A stretch of DNA of 64,000 nt from Streptantibioticus rubrisoli (GCF_024436055.1 NZ_JANFNH010000017.1:1-64000), one strand, 5' to 3'; shown: positions 1 through 9,097, counted from the first letter of the stretch. Notes: generated by a model not told the origin, from the sequence alone. Program-made: numbers and translations.

Positions 1-54
1 AAGAACACCGCGGCCACGACGGCGGCTACCGCCCCGACCGGCGTCGCGTCGTAA
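1..54 (+). CDS. C-terminal tail of an upstream protein, probably ribonuclease E/G (partial)
   Basis: The first 17 codons read as an Ala/Thr-rich tail ending in VAS and a TAA stop, followed within 6 nt by a strong terminator. No domain is visible in so short a piece. In streptomycetes the gene just upstream of rplU-rpmA normally encodes an Rne/Rng-family ribonuclease with a low-complexity tail, so the assignment rests on neighbourhood alone. Confidence 0.4.
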   Translation, partial: KNTAATTAATAPTGVAS

Positions 55-60
55 CATCGC

Positions 61-102
61 GGCGGGGTGGGTGGGATTCTTCCCACCCACCCCGCCATTT
101 TT
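61..102 (+). terminator. Rho-independent terminator
   Basis: A perfect 16-bp stem (61-76 with 81-96) closes a TTCT loop and is followed by ATTTTT. It sits 6 nt after the stop of the partial upstream gene and separates it from the rplU promoter. This is the most canonical intrinsic terminator in the window, since most others lack a long T run. Confidence 0.93.
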
Positions 103-372
103 GACACTCTCCGCCCCCGCCCACCCCCGGCCGTGGGCGAAGTCGTTGGCCGCCGAATCCCCAGCCACTGCCGGGCGAGCGCGTAAGCCACCGGCCCACG
201 ACCCAGCTGCGCGCCCGGAGTTGGATCCCCGGCAATCGGGTGGGCGGGCGGGCAAAGCCCCACTAACCCCACCCACCGTGCCCAAGACGCACATGCACCG
301 CCACACCCACACCCCGCCGGGCGAACTCCCACCGCCGCAACCCCGTACAAACCACCGGCCCACACACCGGCT

Positions 373-444
373 CCACACCACCGGCCCCACACCACCGGCC
401 CCACACCACCGCCCCCGCAGGGAGGCCACCGCAGGGAGGCCACC
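373..444. repeat. Two adjacent 14-bp tandem repeats upstream of rplU
   Basis: Three units of CCACACCACCGGCC (373-386, 387-400, 401-414, the last with one change) are followed by two exact units of GCAGGGAGGCCACC (417-430, 431-444). The gene-free stretch 103-468 otherwise shows only GC-rich sequence and no convincing coding region. The repeats end 25 nt before the -35 box of the rplU promoter. Confidence 0.8.
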
Positions 445-468
445 GCACGGTGTCGAAGGCGCCCCGGT

Positions 469-498
469 TTGACCCGCCGGGAGGGCGCCCCGTAACCT
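469..498 (+). promoter_or_regulatory. Predicted sigma-HrdB-type promoter of rplU-rpmA
   Basis: TTGACC (469-474) and TAACCT (493-498) are separated by 18 nt, a good match to the principal vegetative promoter class. Transcription would start near 505, giving an untranslated leader of about 138 nt before rplU. Confidence 0.7.
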
Positions 499-537
499 TG
501 ACCTTCGGCGTTTCTGCGCCCACTTCTGAGCAAATCC

Positions 538-593
538 CTCCCGCAGCAGGTGGGAGAGGCCCGAAAATCCGATTCACGCCCAGCGCGAATCGG
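538..593 (+). promoter_or_regulatory. Structured 5' leader of rplU (candidate ribosomal-protein leader)
   Basis: Within the predicted leader two hairpins can be drawn: CTCCC (538-542) with GGGAG (552-556), and CCGATTC (569-575) with GAATCGG (587-593). Ribosomal protein leaders that bind their own product are known in other bacteria; whether this one binds L21 is inference. Confidence 0.4.
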
Positions 594-642
594 GCGGGCT
601 GGCGTCAGGAGTGCCATTTCGAGCGAGAGAGTGAGATCCGCG

Positions 643-963
643 TTGTACGCAGTCGTGCGTAGCGGTGGCCGCCAGCACAAGGTTGCTGTCGGTGACATCG
701 TCGAGGTTGACAAGATTTCCACCGCCAAGGTTGGCGACACGGTCGAGCTCTCGACCCTGCTCGTTGTCGACGGCGACTCGGTCACCAGCGACCCGTGGGT
801 GCTGGCGGGCGTGAAGGTCCAGGCCGAGGTCGTGGACCACCACAAGGGTGCCAAGATCGACATCCTGCGGTACAAGAACAAGACCGGTTACCGCCGGCGC
901 CAGGGTCACCGCCAGCAGTACACGGCAGTGAAGATCACCGGCATCCCCACGGCTGCGAAGTAA
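643..963 (+). CDS. rplU: 50S ribosomal protein L21
   Basis: This 106-residue protein of the large ribosomal subunit has the full bL21 pattern: [13 protein letters not shown] at the N terminus, VDKI near residue 20, [26 protein letters not shown] in the C-terminal half (written here as consecutive motifs), and a final lysine. The TTG at 643 is chosen because bL21 proteins begin immediately before YA(I/V)VRSGG; an in-frame GTG at 631 would add four residues. It is the first gene of a tight pair with rpmA (14-nt gap) and has its own promoter and structured leader upstream. Role and family are certain; only the start codon is open. Confidence 0.97.
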   Translation: MYAVVRSGGRQHKVAVGDIVEVDKISTAKVGDTVELSTLLVVDGDSVTSDPWVLAGVKVQAEVVDHHKGAKIDILRYKNKTGYRRRQGHRQQYTAVKITGIPTAAK

Positions 964-977
964 GGGACTGAGGAGAG

Positions 978-1232
978 ATGGCACACAAGAAGGGCGCATC
1001 GTCCACCCGGAACGGTCGCGACTCCAACGCTCAGCGGCTCGGCGTGAAGCGCTTCGGCGGTCAGCTCGTCAACGCCGGTGAGATCCTGGTCCGCCAGCGC
1101 GGCACCCACTTCCACCCCGGCCTGAACGTCGGCCGTGGTGGCGACGACACGCTGTTCGCCCTCGCCGCCGGTGCGGTCGAGTTCGGCACCAGCCGTGGTC
1201 GCAAGGTCGTGAACATCGTTCCGGCCAGCTGA
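978..1232 (+). CDS. rpmA: 50S ribosomal protein L27
   Basis: An 84-residue bL27 protein, which lies near the peptidyl-transferase centre of the 50S subunit. It starts [20 protein letters not shown] and contains the diagnostic GVKRFGGQ and [11 protein letters not shown] motifs. GGAGAG lies just upstream of the ATG. It is co-transcribed with rplU and ends 28 nt before a long terminator stem, so obgE downstream is probably reached partly by read-through or its own promoter. There is no N-terminal extension of the kind cleaved in Firmicutes. Confidence 0.98.
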   Translation: MAHKKGASSTRNGRDSNAQRLGVKRFGGQLVNAGEILVRQRGTHFHPGLNVGRGGDDTLFALAAGAVEFGTSRGRKVVNIVPAS

Positions 1233-1259
1233 ACCAACCAGCTGCCGTAACGCGACACA

Positions 1260-1314
1260 CCGAGGGCGGACCTCGCTTCCCGCACCGGGAGGCAGGTCCG
1301 CCCTCGGCGCGTTT
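1260..1314 (+). terminator. Terminator after rpmA
   Basis: CCGAGGGCGGACCT (1260-1273) pairs perfectly with AGGTCCGCCCTCGG (1294-1307) around a 20-nt loop, followed by CGCGTTT. It closes the rplU-rpmA unit before obgE. Confidence 0.8.
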
Positions 1315-1371
1315 CGCGGGGGGCCGCCCCGACAACACACCGCACTACCCCATTTCCAGGAGGCCCAGACC

Positions 1372-2805
1372 ATGACCACCTTCGTGGACCGCGTCGAACT
1401 GCATGTCGCCGCGGGTAACGGAGGCCACGGCTGCGCCTCCGTACACCGGGAGAAGTTCAAGCCGCTGGGCGGCCCGGACGGCGGCAACGGCGGCCGCGGC
1501 GGCGATGTGATCCTGGTGGTCGACACCGACGTCACCACGCTGATCGACTACCACCACTCCCCGCACCGCAAGGCCACCAACGGCAAGCCCGGTGAGGGCG
1601 GCAATCGCTCCGGCGCGGACGGCAAGGACCTGGTCCTGCCGGTCCCGGACGGCACGGTCGTGCTGGATGCCAAGGGCAACGTACTGGCCGACCTGGTGGG
1701 CCAGGGCACCTCGTTCGTCGCCGCCCAGGGCGGTCGTGGCGGCCTGGGCAACGCCGCGCTGGCCTCCCCGCGCCGCAAGGCGCCCGGTTTCGCACTGCTT
1801 GGCGAGCCCGGCCAGGCGCGTGACATCGTGCTGGAGCTGAAGACCGTCGCCGACGTGGCGCTGGTCGGCTACCCGAGCGCGGGCAAGTCGTCGCTGATCT
1901 CGGTGCTCTCCGCGGCCAAGCCGAAGATCGCCGACTATCCGTTCACCACGCTGGTGCCCAACCTCGGTGTGGTGACGGCCGGTTCGACCGTCTACACCAT
2001 CGCCGACGTGCCCGGGCTGATCCCGGGCGCCAGCCAGGGCAAGGGCCTGGGCCTGGAGTTCCTGCGGCACGTCGAGCGCTGCTCGGTGCTGGTGCACGTA
2101 CTGGACACCGCGACGCTGGAGTCGCACCGCGACCCGGTCACCGACCTCGATGTGATCGAGGCCGAACTGGCGCAGTACGGCGGACTCGAGGACCGGCCGC
2201 GGATCGTCGTACTCAACAAGGTGGACATCCCGGACGGCCAGGACCTCGCCGACCTGATCCGTCCCGATCTGGAGGCCCGCGGCTACCAGATCTTCGAGGT
2301 GTCCGCGGTCTCCCGGCACGGGCTGAAGGAGCTGTCCTTCGCGCTGGCGGACATCGTCGCCAGGGCACGGGCCGCCAAGCCGGTGCAGGAGTCGACCCGG
2401 ATCGTCATCCGCCCGCAGGCGGTGGACGACGCGGGCTTCACCGTCACCGCCGAGGACGGCTTCTACCGGGTGCGCGGCGAGAAGCCGGAGCGCTGGGTCC
2501 GGCAGACCGACTTCAACAACGACGAGGCCGTCGGCTACCTCGCCGACCGGCTCAACCGCCTTGGTGTGGAAGAGGAGTTGGTCAAGGCCGGTGCCCGCGC
2601 GGGCGACGAGGTGGTGATCGGTCCGGAGGAGAACGCGGTCGTCTTCGACTGGGAGCCGTCGCTGGCCGCCGGTGCCGAGATGCTCGGCCGCCGGGGCGAG
2701 GACCACCGCTTCGACGCCCCGCGTCCGGCCGCCCAGCGCCGCAAGGACCGTGAGGCCGAACGCGACGACGCGCAGCGCGAGTACGACGAGTTCAACCCGT
2801 TCTAG
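1372..2805 (+). CDS. obgE: GTPase Obg/CgtA
   Basis: Essential GTPase involved in late 50S assembly and growth/stress control; in Streptomyces Obg is also linked to onset of differentiation. The 477 residues show the three Obg parts in order: the glycine-rich Obg fold (about 1-158, with [11 protein letters not shown]), the G domain with P-loop GYPSAGKSS (166-174), [10 protein letters not shown] and NKVD, and a C-terminal OCT domain with a charged tail. Length is normal for actinobacteria. An AGGAGG-like site (CAGGAGG) precedes the ATG. The obgE-proB order is the usual one in streptomycetes. Confidence 0.97.
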   Translation: MTTFVDRVELHVAAGNGGHGCASVHREKFKPLGGPDGGNGGRGGDVILVVDTDVTTLIDYHHSPHRKATNGKPGEGGNRSGADGKDLVLPVPDGTVVLDAKGNVLADLVGQGTSFVAAQGGRGGLGNAALASPRRKAPGFALLGEPGQARDIVLELKTVADVALVGYPSAGKSSLISVLSAAKPKIADYPFTTLVPNLGVVTAGSTVYTIADVPGLIPGASQGKGLGLEFLRHVERCSVLVHVLDTATLESHRDPVTDLDVIEAELAQYGGLEDRPRIVVLNKVDIPDGQDLADLIRPDLEARGYQIFEVSAVSRHGLKELSFALADIVARARAAKPVQESTRIVIRPQAVDDAGFTVTAEDGFYRVRGEKPERWVRQTDFNNDEAVGYLADRLNRLGVEEELVKAGARAGDEVVIGPEENAVVFDWEPSLAAGAEMLGRRGEDHRFDAPRPAAQRRKDREAERDDAQREYDEFNPF

Positions 2806-2913
2806 GGGTTGGTGGTCGTTCCACGGCTCGATACTCGAAGGCGAACGCTCCGCCGCATCCCGTACATTGCGGACGGCGGATGGGCACCAGCAGGAAGTTG
2901 TGGGGTACGCGCG

Positions 2914-4047
2914 GTGGTAGGGCAGCAGGACGAACGCCTCAGGCACGATGTGACGGCCGCCCGCAGGGTCGTCGTCAAGGTCGGTTCGTCCTCGTTGACC
3001 ACGGCCGCGGGCGGGCTGGACGCCGACCGGGTGGACGCGCTGGTGGACGTGCTGGCCAAGTCCCGGGACGCCAAGGAGATCGTGCTGGTCTCCTCGGGCG
3101 CGATCGCCGCCGGGCTCGCCCCGCTCGGGTTGGCCAAACGCCCCCGTGACCTGGCCCGCCAGCAGGCCGCCGCCAGCGTCGGCCAGGGACTGCTGGTCGC
3201 CCGCTACACCGCCTCGTTCGCACGGTACGGAATCCGGGTCGGCCAGGTGCTGCTGACCACCGACGACGTCAGCCGCCGGGCGCACTACCGCAACGCCTAC
3301 CGCACGCTGGACAAGCTGCTGGCGATGGGCGCGCTGCCGATCGTCAACGAGAACGACACGGTGGCCACCGACGAGATCCGGTTCGGCGACAACGACCGAC
3401 TGGCCGCGCTGGTCGCCCATCTGGTCCACGCCGATCTGCTGGTGCTGCTCTCCGACGTGGACGGGCTGTACGACGGGGACCCGCGCACCCCGGGTGCCCG
3501 GCGGATCGACGAGGTGGCCGGGCCGCGGGACCTGGACGGGGTGTCGATCGGCAGCGCGGGCAAGGCCGGGGTGGGCACCGGCGGCATGGTGACCAAGGTG
3601 GAGGCGGCCGGTATCGCGGCGGCGGCCGGTGTCCCGGTGGTGCTCACCTCGGCGACGCACGCCGCGGACGCGCTGGCCGGGCGGCCGACCGGCACCCTGT
3701 TCCACCGCACCGGCAAGCGCTCAGCGGACCGGCTGCTGTGGCTGGCGCACGCCTCCAGCCCGCGCGGCGCGCTGCGGCTGGACGCCGGAGCGGTCAGGGC
3801 CGTGGTGGAGCGGCGCACATCGCTGCTGCCGGCTGGGCTGATCGGGGTCGAGGGCCACTTCGCGGCGGGCGACCCGGTGGACCTGGTGGACGAGACCGGG
3901 CGGGCGGTCGCCCGCGGCCTGGTCAACTTCGACGCCAAGGAGCTGCCGAGGCTGCTCGGCCGCTCCACCCGGGAGCTGGCCGCGGAGTTCGGTCCGGCGT
4001 ACGAGCGCGAGGTGGTACACCGCGACGACCTCGTCGTACTGCGCTGA
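2914..4047 (+). CDS. proB: Glutamate 5-kinase
   Basis: Catalyses the first committed step of proline synthesis, ATP-dependent phosphorylation of glutamate, in the cytoplasm. The amino-acid kinase domain starts with VVVKVGSSSL, continues with LVSSGAIAAG and the NENDTVATDEIRFGDND substrate motif, and is followed by a C-terminal PUA domain (last ~100 residues), the long ProB form. GTG 2914 is chosen for its GGGG site 8 nt upstream; GTG 2950, preceded by AGG, is an alternative that would shorten the protein by 12 residues. proA, the next enzyme, lies 1 kb downstream, separated by an unknown gene and a repeat. Confidence 0.93.
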   Translation: MVGQQDERLRHDVTAARRVVVKVGSSSLTTAAGGLDADRVDALVDVLAKSRDAKEIVLVSSGAIAAGLAPLGLAKRPRDLARQQAAASVGQGLLVARYTASFARYGIRVGQVLLTTDDVSRRAHYRNAYRTLDKLLAMGALPIVNENDTVATDEIRFGDNDRLAALVAHLVHADLLVLLSDVDGLYDGDPRTPGARRIDEVAGPRDLDGVSIGSAGKAGVGTGGMVTKVEAAGIAAAAGVPVVLTSATHAADALAGRPTGTLFHRTGKRSADRLLWLAHASSPRGALRLDAGAVRAVVERRTSLLPAGLIGVEGHFAAGDPVDLVDETGRAVARGLVNFDAKELPRLLGRSTRELAAEFGPAYEREVVHRDDLVVLR

Positions 4048-4290
4048 GGGTGGTGTGGGGCCCGCTGGGCGGGGGAAGGTGACCGACCCCGGCCGGTTCG
4101 CGGCTGGACAACCAACGAGGGCTTCTTGGGGAAAACCGCCCCGCGGTCGGCCCGGGACTGGTCAACTTTGATGCGGGGAGCGTTTCCACACAGGAAACTC
4201 CAAACTTCAACGTCCGCACACCCCCAGCCAACGACCATCGCACCACGACCCGCTGACCCCAAGGCGGAGAACGCATACAGGAGGCCGCCG

Positions 4291-4791
4291 GTGAGACGAG
4301 GGCGCCCAGGGGCGCTGCCCCGAGGTGGGGGCCCCTCCCACGCACGAAGTGCGGTGGGGGAGGAACGAACCCTGACCAGCGTCGAGGGCATACAGACGGA
4401 CCGTCCAGGGCAGGATCCGGGGCCGGAATCGCACAACCGGGAGCGAGATGCCTCGCGACTGTGGCATGTCACGCTCAGCGTCTCGGGAGACGAGGCGCCA
4501 CTCGCGGAGGTCAGACGGGCGCTGGAGCAGCTCGCCCATGACCACCCCTTCCTACTGACCAGCCGCTACGCCACCACCCACGCGGAGATCCGCTACTGGG
4601 AGGAGGCGCGCGACCTGCACGACGCCGCGGCCATCGCGCTGCGGCTGTGGGGCGAGCACCGCGCCACGGCCAAGCTGCCGCCGTGGGAGATCGTCGGCCT
4701 TGAGGTCATAGACCGCGAGACGTACCACCAGCGCGTCGCGGAGGGCTACGGCCCGCCACCCGCCGCTCCGGTGGGCGTGCATCCGTTCTGA
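4291..4791 (+). CDS. Conserved actinobacterial protein of unknown function between proB and proA
   Basis: The conserved-looking core runs from about LWHVTLSVSG to the C terminus VGVHPF and includes HDHPFLLTSRYA, EIRYWEEARDLHDAAAIALRLW and PPWEIVGLEVIDR. No signal peptide, membrane segment or known catalytic motif is seen; a small cytoplasmic alpha/beta protein is likely. The GTG start chosen has a near-perfect AGGAGG at 4279-4284. However, a hairpin element typical of non-coding DNA (4332-4363) then lies inside the first 25 codons, so the true start may be GTG 4354 or CTG 4372, the latter 8 nt after GGGGGAGG. From memory, similar proteins sit between proB and proA in other streptomycetes. Function is unknown. 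Confidence 0.75.
   Translation: MRRGRPGALPRGGGPSHARSAVGEERTLTSVEGIQTDRPGQDPGPESHNRERDASRLWHVTLSVSGDEAPLAEVRRALEQLAHDHPFLLTSRYATTHAEIRYWEEARDLHDAAAIALRLWGEHRATAKLPPWEIVGLEVIDRETYHQRVAEGYGPPPAAPVGVHPF
4332..4363 (+). repeat. Palindromic hairpin element
   Basis: CCCCTCCCACGCAC (4332-4345) faces GTGCGGTGGGGGAGG (4349-4363) across a GAA loop. Similar short GTGGGGG/CTCCCAC hairpins are common between genes in streptomycete chromosomes. Here it overlaps the putative 5' coding region of the gene at 4291. Confidence 0.6.
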
Positions 4792-4830
4792 CGTGTCGCT
4801 CGCCGCCGGGCGCCAAAGCAGGTGCGGTCA

Positions 4831-4936
4831 GGTAGCGCCCCGAAGGGGTGCGGGGCTGTGTTCATGTGCGGCTCCGCCGCGTGGGCGCGACCAGCCACAA
4901 CGGGGCTGTAGACGATCGACGGCACATCGCCGCAGA
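4831..4936 (+). repeat. Dispersed intergenic repeat, copy A (long form, 3' truncated)
   Basis: Begins GGTAGCGCCCCGAAGGGG, contains the invariant stretch TGTTCATGTGCGGCTCCGCC and GGGCGCGACCAGCC, and ends at CATCGCCGCA. It lacks the CTCCCAGCGGAGCGC end seen in copies D and E. It lies 39 nt after the stop of the unknown gene and about 100 nt before proA. Confidence 0.85.
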
Positions 4937-5045
4937 CGCGGTCGCACCCTCTGCCTGTCGTCACGGACGTGCGAGGACGCGCGCGGGCCGTCCCGCATGC
5001 CGGAATCGTGGTCGCGAGGGCGCCGCAGGTCAGTAGGCTTCCCCC

Positions 5046-6305
5046 ATGACCAGTAGCGCAACCTCACCCGTACTTGAGACCGCCCGCCGCGCGAAGGCGG
5101 CCGCCGCCGTGCTCGCGCCGCTGCCGCGGACCGTACGCGACGGTGCGCTGCTCGCGATCGCCGACGCGCTGCGCGCCCGCACCGAGGAGATCGTCGCCGC
5201 CAACGCCGACGACATCGCCAAGGCGCGCGCCAACGGCACCAGCGAGGCGATCATCGACCGGCTCACCCTCACCCCGGAGCGGATCGAGGCCATCGCCGCG
5301 GACGTGACCAAGGTGGTCGCGCTGCCGGACCCGGTCGGCGAGGTGCTGCGCGGCTCGACGCTGCCCAACGGCCTGGAACTGCGCCAGATCCGGGTTCCGC
5401 TCGGTGTGGTCGGCATCATCTACGAGGCCCGGCCCAACGTCACCGTGGACGCCGCCGTGCTCTGCCTGAAGTCGGGCAACGCGGTGCTGCTGCGCGGCTC
5501 GTCGTCCGCGTACGCCTCCAACACCGCGCTGGTGGCGGTGCTGCGGGACGCCGTCGAGGCGGCCGGACTGCCCGCCGACGCCGTGCAGTTGGTGCCCGGT
5601 GAGAGCCGTGACTCGGTCAAGGAGCTGATGCGCGCCCGCGGTCTGGTGGACGTGCTCATTCCGCGCGGTGGCGCCTCGCTGATCAGGACGGTCGTTGAGG
5701 AGTCCACGGTGCCGGTGATCGAGACCGGGGTCGGCAACTGCCATGTGTACGTGGACGAGCACGCCGATCTCGACATGGCGGTGCGGATCCTGGTCAACGC
5801 CAAGGCGTCGCGGCCGAGCGTGTGCAACGCCGCGGAGACGGTGCTGGTGCACGCCGCCGTCGCCGACGCCTTCCTGCCGCGCGCGCTGTCCGCGCTCGCC
5901 GAGGCCGGGGTGACCGTACACGGTGACGAGACCTGGCAGCGGGTCTCCGACACCGTGCTGGCGGCCACCGAGGAGGACTGGGCGACCGAGTACCTGTCGT
6001 ACGACATCGCCGCCGCCGTGGTCCCCGACCTGGACGCCGCCGTGGCGCACATCCGCCGGTGGTCCTCCGGGCACACCGAGGCCATCGTCACCCGCGACCA
6101 GTCCGCCGCCCGCCGCTTCGTGTCGCTGGTGGACTCCACCGCCGTGATGGTCAACGCCTCAACGCGGTTCACCGACGGCGGTCAGTTCGGCTTCGGTGCC
6201 GAAATCGGCATCTCCACCCAGAAGTTGCACGCCCGTGGACCGATGGGCCTGCCCGAGCTGACCTCCACCAAGTACGTGGTGACCGGCGACGGCCACATCC
6301 GCTGA
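5046..6305 (+). CDS. proA: Gamma-glutamyl phosphate reductase (glutamate-5-semialdehyde dehydrogenase)
   Basis: Second enzyme of proline synthesis, NADPH-dependent reduction of glutamyl 5-phosphate to the semialdehyde. The 419-residue protein has the aldehyde-dehydrogenase fold with [15 protein letters not shown], the catalytic cysteine at residue 260 in [12 protein letters not shown], and a normal C terminus ([15 protein letters not shown]). A TAGGCT hexamer lies at 5034-5039, exactly 6 nt before the ATG and with no ribosome-binding site between, so a leaderless transcript is predicted. It is therefore probably transcribed independently of proB. Confidence 0.97.
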   Translation: MTSSATSPVLETARRAKAAAAVLAPLPRTVRDGALLAIADALRARTEEIVAANADDIAKARANGTSEAIIDRLTLTPERIEAIAADVTKVVALPDPVGEVLRGSTLPNGLELRQIRVPLGVVGIIYEARPNVTVDAAVLCLKSGNAVLLRGSSSAYASNTALVAVLRDAVEAAGLPADAVQLVPGESRDSVKELMRARGLVDVLIPRGGASLIRTVVEESTVPVIETGVGNCHVYVDEHADLDMAVRILVNAKASRPSVCNAAETVLVHAAVADAFLPRALSALAEAGVTVHGDETWQRVSDTVLAATEEDWATEYLSYDIAAAVVPDLDAAVAHIRRWSSGHTEAIVTRDQSAARRFVSLVDSTAVMVNASTRFTDGGQFGFGAEIGISTQKLHARGPMGLPELTSTKYVVTGDGHIR

Positions 6306-6396
6306 CCGTCCGCCCGCTGGCGCGAAGTGGCGGTCACCACTGTCGAATTCGACTTCCGACTGCCCATAGCGGCCCTCGCGGGCTTACTCTGGACGG

Positions 6397-6915
6397 GTGT
6401 CTGAGGATGTGGGCGGCAAGCCGTTCCCGGACGGTGAGGACCACGGCGGCGCGGACGACGAGTTCGCATCCGTGGTGTTCGACGAGGCTTTCGTACGGGC
6501 GGCGACGCTCCATGAACCCACCGCGCGCGAGCGGTTGTTGGCAGCCGCCCAGGCCTGGGCGGAGGCGGACGCGGCGCGCGCCAGGATCGGCGGGGCCGAC
6601 GACGACGGCCTCGACGAGGAGGCGCACCGCTACGACGCCTACCACTACCGCAGTTTCGCGGACGACGCCCACGACCCCCTGGGCCGCTACGGCCACCCGC
6701 ACCGGCACGCCTACCGCGGCCACACCCGCTGGCAGCGCACCGTCGCATGGGTGCTGGCCCTGGTGATGGGCATCGGGGTGATCGCCTTGACCTTCGTCGC
6801 CGTCTACCGCGGCGCCGCTGGCGGCGGACGGCAGCCCACGCCCATGCCCGCGACCGGCCGGGTGGACACCGCACCGCCACCGGGCCGGGTGGCGTCGCCC
6901 GCCGGGTCGCCCTGA
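6397..6915 (+). CDS. Single-pass membrane protein with N-terminal SVVFDE-FVRAA motif (twin 1)
   Basis: This 172-residue protein is unrecognised by function. It has a long acidic cytoplasmic part carrying DDEFASVVFDEAFVRAA (about 22-38) followed by HEPTARERL, a His/Tyr-rich linker, one transmembrane helix at about 117-138, and a Pro/Gly-rich external tail. The next gene begins with the same motif, so the two form a divergent tandem pair. A TACTCT hexamer at 6385-6390 stands 6 nt before the GTG, the same arrangement as in the neighbour, predicting a leaderless mRNA. The motif could bind a shared cytoplasmic partner; that is inference. Confidence 0.8.
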   Translation: MSEDVGGKPFPDGEDHGGADDEFASVVFDEAFVRAATLHEPTARERLLAAAQAWAEADAARARIGGADDDGLDEEAHRYDAYHYRSFADDAHDPLGRYGHPHRHAYRGHTRWQRTVAWVLALVMGIGVIALTFVAVYRGAAGGGRQPTPMPATGRVDTAPPPGRVASPAGSP

Positions 6916-7023
6916 GCGACCCGAAGCCGCGCCACGCCCAGCGAGCGGCCAGGGTGACGTCCGCTCAAAACTTGTCCGGTACCGAGACGTTCACCTGCCG
7001 CACGACCGACCTACTCTTGTTGT

Positions 7024-8082
7024 ATGGCCGGGCGTGGAGACCCTCCGGAGGGGACACCCGAGGGCGTCCCGGGGAGTGGTGACGACGAATACCGATCCGT
7101 CGTGTTCGACGAGTCGTTCGTCCGGGCTGCCCGCATACAGGAGTTCTCGGCGCAGGAACGTATGGGCGGAACGGCCGGTGCGGTGCGCACCCGGCGGCCG
7201 ACCGGCTGGCTGGGCGCCGGGCGGCAGGCGCTGGCCCTGGTGCTGCTGATCGCGCTGGCCTTCGGTACCGCCGTGTACCTGGGCATACGCCACCCGTACC
7301 GGCCCGCCACGGCGACGGATATCGACCCGCCGCGGATCACTCTGGTGCCGTTGGCCCCGCAGGGACCGGTGCCGGTGGCCGCCGCCGACCGGCTGTTCGC
7401 CGCCGAGGACGGGGCGCGCTACCAGGTGGGCGACAAGGGCGTCACCCTGCCGCAGTTCAACGGAACCGACCACTTCTCGCAGAGTGAGGTGCTGCGGGCG
7501 CTGACCACCGCCAGGAGGTACCTGATCGCCTCCGCGCTGGACCGCGCCGCGCTCACCGGCGGCGATGTACGCGCGGTGCGCGAACTGCTCGATCCCGGTC
7601 AAGTCGACCAGTTCGACCGGAGTTTGGCCCATCCGCTCGATGACGGACAGTACGCCGCCACCGGTTGGCTGGTCCGCTTCGACCCGGCCCGGATCGCCCT
7701 CGCCGACCCGCGGGTGCGGGTGCGCGGCAGCATGACGGTGAACGAGGACGGCCCCGCCGGACTGCTGGTCAACACCGACCACACCATGGTCTACGCGGTA
7801 CGGGCCGTCGGCACCACGGGTGCCGCGTCGCTGTTCACCGTACGGCGGCAGCTGAAGCTGTACTTCGACCGCGCCGACCTGCGCAACCGCCAGGTGCAGG
7901 TGGAGCAGGCGGCGGTCGAGGCCGGGCCGCTGGCCTGCGGGAGGGACCCGGCCGGGTACTTCCGGCCGCTACTGGCCGGGCAGAGCGTGCCCGCCGGGAC
8001 CGGGGTGGACCCCTATGACCACGGCAGGCCGGTCAGCTCGGTGTGCGCAGTGCTCAGGACCGTCCCGGGCCCGAGCCGGTGA
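7024..8082 (+). CDS. Single-pass membrane protein with N-terminal SVVFDE-FVRAA motif and large extracytoplasmic domain (twin 2)
   Basis: The 352-residue product repeats the motif of the preceding gene as DDEYRSVVFDESFVRAA near residue 20, followed by QEFSAQERM. One transmembrane helix lies at about 68-88, then a ~260-residue extracytoplasmic domain with two cysteines (LACGRDP and SSVCAVL) that could form a disulfide. No enzyme motif was recognised. TACTCT at 7012-7017 is 6 nt before the ATG. Its last 29 nt overlap the end of the convergent M48 protease gene. Function unknown; a membrane-anchored sensor or envelope component is plausible. Confidence 0.82.
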   Translation: MAGRGDPPEGTPEGVPGSGDDEYRSVVFDESFVRAARIQEFSAQERMGGTAGAVRTRRPTGWLGAGRQALALVLLIALAFGTAVYLGIRHPYRPATATDIDPPRITLVPLAPQGPVPVAAADRLFAAEDGARYQVGDKGVTLPQFNGTDHFSQSEVLRALTTARRYLIASALDRAALTGGDVRAVRELLDPGQVDQFDRSLAHPLDDGQYAATGWLVRFDPARIALADPRVRVRGSMTVNEDGPAGLLVNTDHTMVYAVRAVGTTGAASLFTVRRQLKLYFDRADLRNRQVQVEQAAVEAGPLACGRDPAGYFRPLLAGQSVPAGTGVDPYDHGRPVSSVCAVLRTVPGPSR

Positions 8083-9097
8083 ACTTGTCCCGCAGCTTGC
8101 CGCCGATGTCCCCGGCCCCCGCCGCGATATCGCTGATCAGGCCCATCAGCGGGTCCTTGCTGGACTTCACGTGGTCCGCGTAGTGGTTCGCGGACTCCTT
8201 GAAGGACTCGTACACCGAGGTGTCCCTGTCGTCCTCGCGGCGCGGGTAGTGGCCGTCCATGATCCGCTGGTGGTCGCGGCTGTCCGCCCACTTCTTCAGC
8301 TCGGCCGCCCGCACCGTGGTGAACGGGTGGCTGCGCGGCAGCACGTTGAGGATCTTCAGCACCGAGTCCCGCAGGTCGCCGCCGGACTCGTACTCCTCGG
8401 CCTGCTTGAGGAACTCGTCCACGTTCATCTCGTGCAGGTGGTTGCCGCCCGCCAGCTTCATCAGCCCGCGCATCGACGCCTGCAGGTCCTGGCCGACCAG
8501 CAGTCCGGCCCGGTCGGCGGACAACTCGGACTTGCGGAACCACTCGCGCAGCGCGGTGACGATCGCCATGACCGCCATGTTGCCCAGCGGGATCCACGCC
8601 ACCCGCAGTGCCAGGTTGGTCAGGAACAGCAGGATCGTGCGGTACACCGCGTGGCCGGACAGCGCGTGCCCCACCTCGTGGCCGACGACCGCGCGCATCT
8701 CCTCCTCGTCCAGCAGCTCCACCAGACCGGTGGTGACCACGATGATCGGCTCGTCCAGGCCGATGCACATGGCGTTGGGCTGCGGGTCCTGGTTGACGTA
8801 CATCGGCGGGACCTTCTCCAGGTCCAGGATGTAGCAGGCGTCCCGCAGCATCGTGTTCAGGTGCGGGAACTGCTGCTCGCTGACCCGTACCGAGTCCGAC
8901 AGGAAGAGCAGCCGCAACGAACGCTCCGGCAGCAGCCCGCTGAGCGCCTTGAACACGGTGTCGAAACCGCTGAGCTTGCGCAGCGCCACCAGCGCGGAGC
9001 GGTCGGCCGGATGCTCGTAGGCACGGGACGAGATCCCCGGGAAACGGGTGCGGTTACGGCTCGGCACCTGGTCGTTCGATTCGTTCGGCACGGTCAT
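8054..9097 (-). CDS. M48-family zinc metalloprotease (HtpX-like), membrane associated
   Basis: The 347-residue protein has the M48 zinc-binding motif HEVGHALSGH with HExxH at residues 140-144. A downstream ELSADRAGLL segment supplies the third, glutamate ligand. Hydrophobic stretches around residues 150-175 could be one or two membrane helices. The C-terminal ~60 residues are charged and then Gly-rich. M48 proteases act in membrane-protein quality control or peptide processing; the substrate here is unknown. The ATG follows GGATTGAGG. It converges on, and overlaps by 29 nt, the membrane protein gene at 7024. Confidence 0.9.
   Translation of the reverse strand: MTVPNESNDQVPSRNRTRFPGISSRAYEHPADRSALVALRKLSGFDTVFKALSGLLPERSLRLLFLSDSVRVSEQQFPHLNTMLRDACYILDLEKVPPMYVNQDPQPNAMCIGLDEPIIVVTTGLVELLDEEEMRAVVGHEVGHALSGHAVYRTILLFLTNLALRVAWIPLGNMAVMAIVTALREWFRKSELSADRAGLLVGQDLQASMRGLMKLAGGNHLHEMNVDEFLKQAEEYESGGDLRDSVLKILNVLPRSHPFTTVRAAELKKWADSRDHQRIMDGHYPRREDDRDTSVYESFKESANHYADHVKSSKDPLMGLISDIAAGAGDIGGKLRDKFTGSGPGRS

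Noticed and set aside
1345-3705. Very long minus-strand open frame opposite obgE and proB
   Set aside because: High GC at codon third positions of the real genes removes stops on the opposite strand. The product is Gly/Arg/Val/His-rich without domains, while the plus strand encodes well-known proteins.
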